Shown: positions 4,919 through 5,232 of the stretch, one piece after another
Layout of the letters: each line of letters starts with the position of its first letter
Numbering within the stretch: position 1 is the stretch's first letter
From: Candidatus Microgenomates bacterium
GTDB lineage: Bacteria; Patescibacteria; Microgenomatia; JADHYG01
Length of the DNA stretch: 5,232 nt
Direction: 5' to 3'
Assembly (NCBI GenBank): GCA_016782545.1
Contig: JADHYG010000069.1
Span: 1 to 5,232 of the forward strand
Made by a program: the position numbers and the translations under genes
Notes under the pieces: model-generated
Databases searched by the model: none
Told to the model about the DNA's origin: nothing
The model's input: only the letters and a program-made list of their open reading frames with translations

Positions 4919-4982
4919 ATAAAGAAACTAAAAATTCCAGTGTTTGTCTAATCCATCCTCGGCGTGGTTGTTTTTTACTTTT

Positions 4983-5014
4983 CACTACAGCACTATGTAG
5001 TGCTGTAGTGTTTT
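4983..5014 (+). terminator. Hairpin with 13-bp perfect arms and short T run, candidate terminator
   Basis: Arms CACTACAGCACTA (4983-4995) and TAGTGCTGTAGTG (4998-5010) are exact reverse complements around TG, followed by TTTT. It lies 64 bases after the stop of the anchored-protein gene, so it may end that transcript. The T run is short and the stem only about half GC, so termination may be weak; it may equally be a dispersed palindrome. Confidence 0.55.
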
Positions 5015-5044
5015 GCAATATGCATTTCAGAGCTTTGTTGCGGC

Positions 5045-5071
5045 GTAGATTAGAGCTTAGCTCTAATCTAC
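5045..5071. repeat. 27-base palindrome, 13-base arms
   Basis: GTAGATTAGAGCT and AGCTCTAATCTAC are exact reverse complements around one T. There is no T run after it. It resembles its neighbours in size and shape but not in sequence. Confidence 0.85.
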
Positions 5072-5104
5072 TTCTAATTTGCTCTCTCATGGTTGAGAAT
5101 TACA

Positions 5105-5125
5105 AACCTAGGACTGTCCTAGGTT
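5105..5125. repeat. 21-base palindrome AACCTAGGAC/GTCCTAGGTT
   Basis: Exact 10-base arms surround one T. Its core CTAGGACTGTCCT (5108-5120) recurs exactly at 5136-5148, a 13-base direct repeat with a 28-base period. Confidence 0.85.
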
Positions 5126-5135
5126 GGGCACGATT

Positions 5136-5203
5136 CTAGGACTGTCCTGAGTTTTAGCCCTTCGGCCCTTCGATAAGACTCAGGACAAGCAAGCTCAGGA
5201 TGA
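5136..5203. repeat. Composite repeat block with alternative pairings
   Basis: The block begins with the second CTAGGACTGTCCT core. GTCCTGAGT (5144-5152) is the exact complement of ACTCAGGAC (5178-5186) across a 25-base loop; TCCTGAG (5145-5151) can instead pair with the second CTCAGGA (5194-5200), or with the AGGA immediately before it. The CCCTTCG...AAGCTCAGGATGA wording resembles a repeat type common in environmental bacterial genomes, from memory. Confidence 0.7.
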
Positions 5204-5232
5204 AAGCCTAAGAAAAAGAGATTTTGGGGGTG

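Larger units (their letters stand above)
4919..5232. other. Non-coding region packed with unrelated palindromes
   Basis: No convincing gene is found in these 314 bases. They hold three perfect palindromes of 21-28 bases, a repeated CTAGGACTGTCCT core and a composite CTCAGGA-type repeat block. The final bases (5223-5232) are G-rich and could precede a gene starting outside the window, but nothing can be assigned. Confidence 0.8.

Noticed and set aside
4890..5090. Minus-strand ORF of 66 codons at the right end
   Set aside because: It overlaps the end of the anchored-protein gene and runs through two palindromes; its composition follows repeat DNA and no family or start signal is visible.

Overview
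The window is an AT-rich bacterial stretch with five protein-coding genes, no RNA genes, no CRISPR array and no transposase. Genes stop at TGA as well as TAA, and no in-frame TGA needs reading through, so the standard bacterial code fits. AT-rich composition, lack of Shine-Dalgarno sequences, tandem FemAB-type genes and a small membrane-anchored protein with a PsbP-like region suggest a Candidate Phyla Radiation/Patescibacteria genome, perhaps Microgenomates-like. That placement is an inference from gene types, since no marker gene is present.

Layout. Bases 2-1174 (+) are the 3' end of a UvrD/PcrA-type helicase fused to a PD-(D/E)XK nuclease with a four-cysteine, probably 4Fe-4S, signature. 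Bases 1217-1729 (+) encode a small two-helix membrane protein, overlapping tail to tail with the next gene. Bases 1709-2659 and 2758-3771 (both -) encode two different FemAB-superfamily proteins, probably aminoacyl transferases for peptidoglycan cross-bridges. A 301-base divergent spacer holds a 104-base inverted repeat, a 7-8 bp tandem repeat tract and a good sigma-70-like promoter. Bases 4073-4918 (+) encode a membrane-anchored extracytoplasmic protein with a PsbP-like region and a C-terminal two-cysteine domain. The last 314 bases are non-coding and packed with palindromes.

Functionally, the window joins a DNA-processing enzyme to a cell-envelope cluster: two FemAB enzymes acting on wall precursors and an exported anchored protein. 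No pathway linking them is visible.

The most notable layer is the repeats. Short 7-8 bp tandem arrays occur in the helicase-nuclease linker region, in one femAB gene and in the divergent spacer. Palindromic elements fill the spacers, and one cluster lies inside the downstream femAB gene without breaking its frame, adding about 18 residues compared with its neighbour. This resembles coding-region palindromic elements known from Rickettsia, but the resemblance is one of kind, not of sequence.
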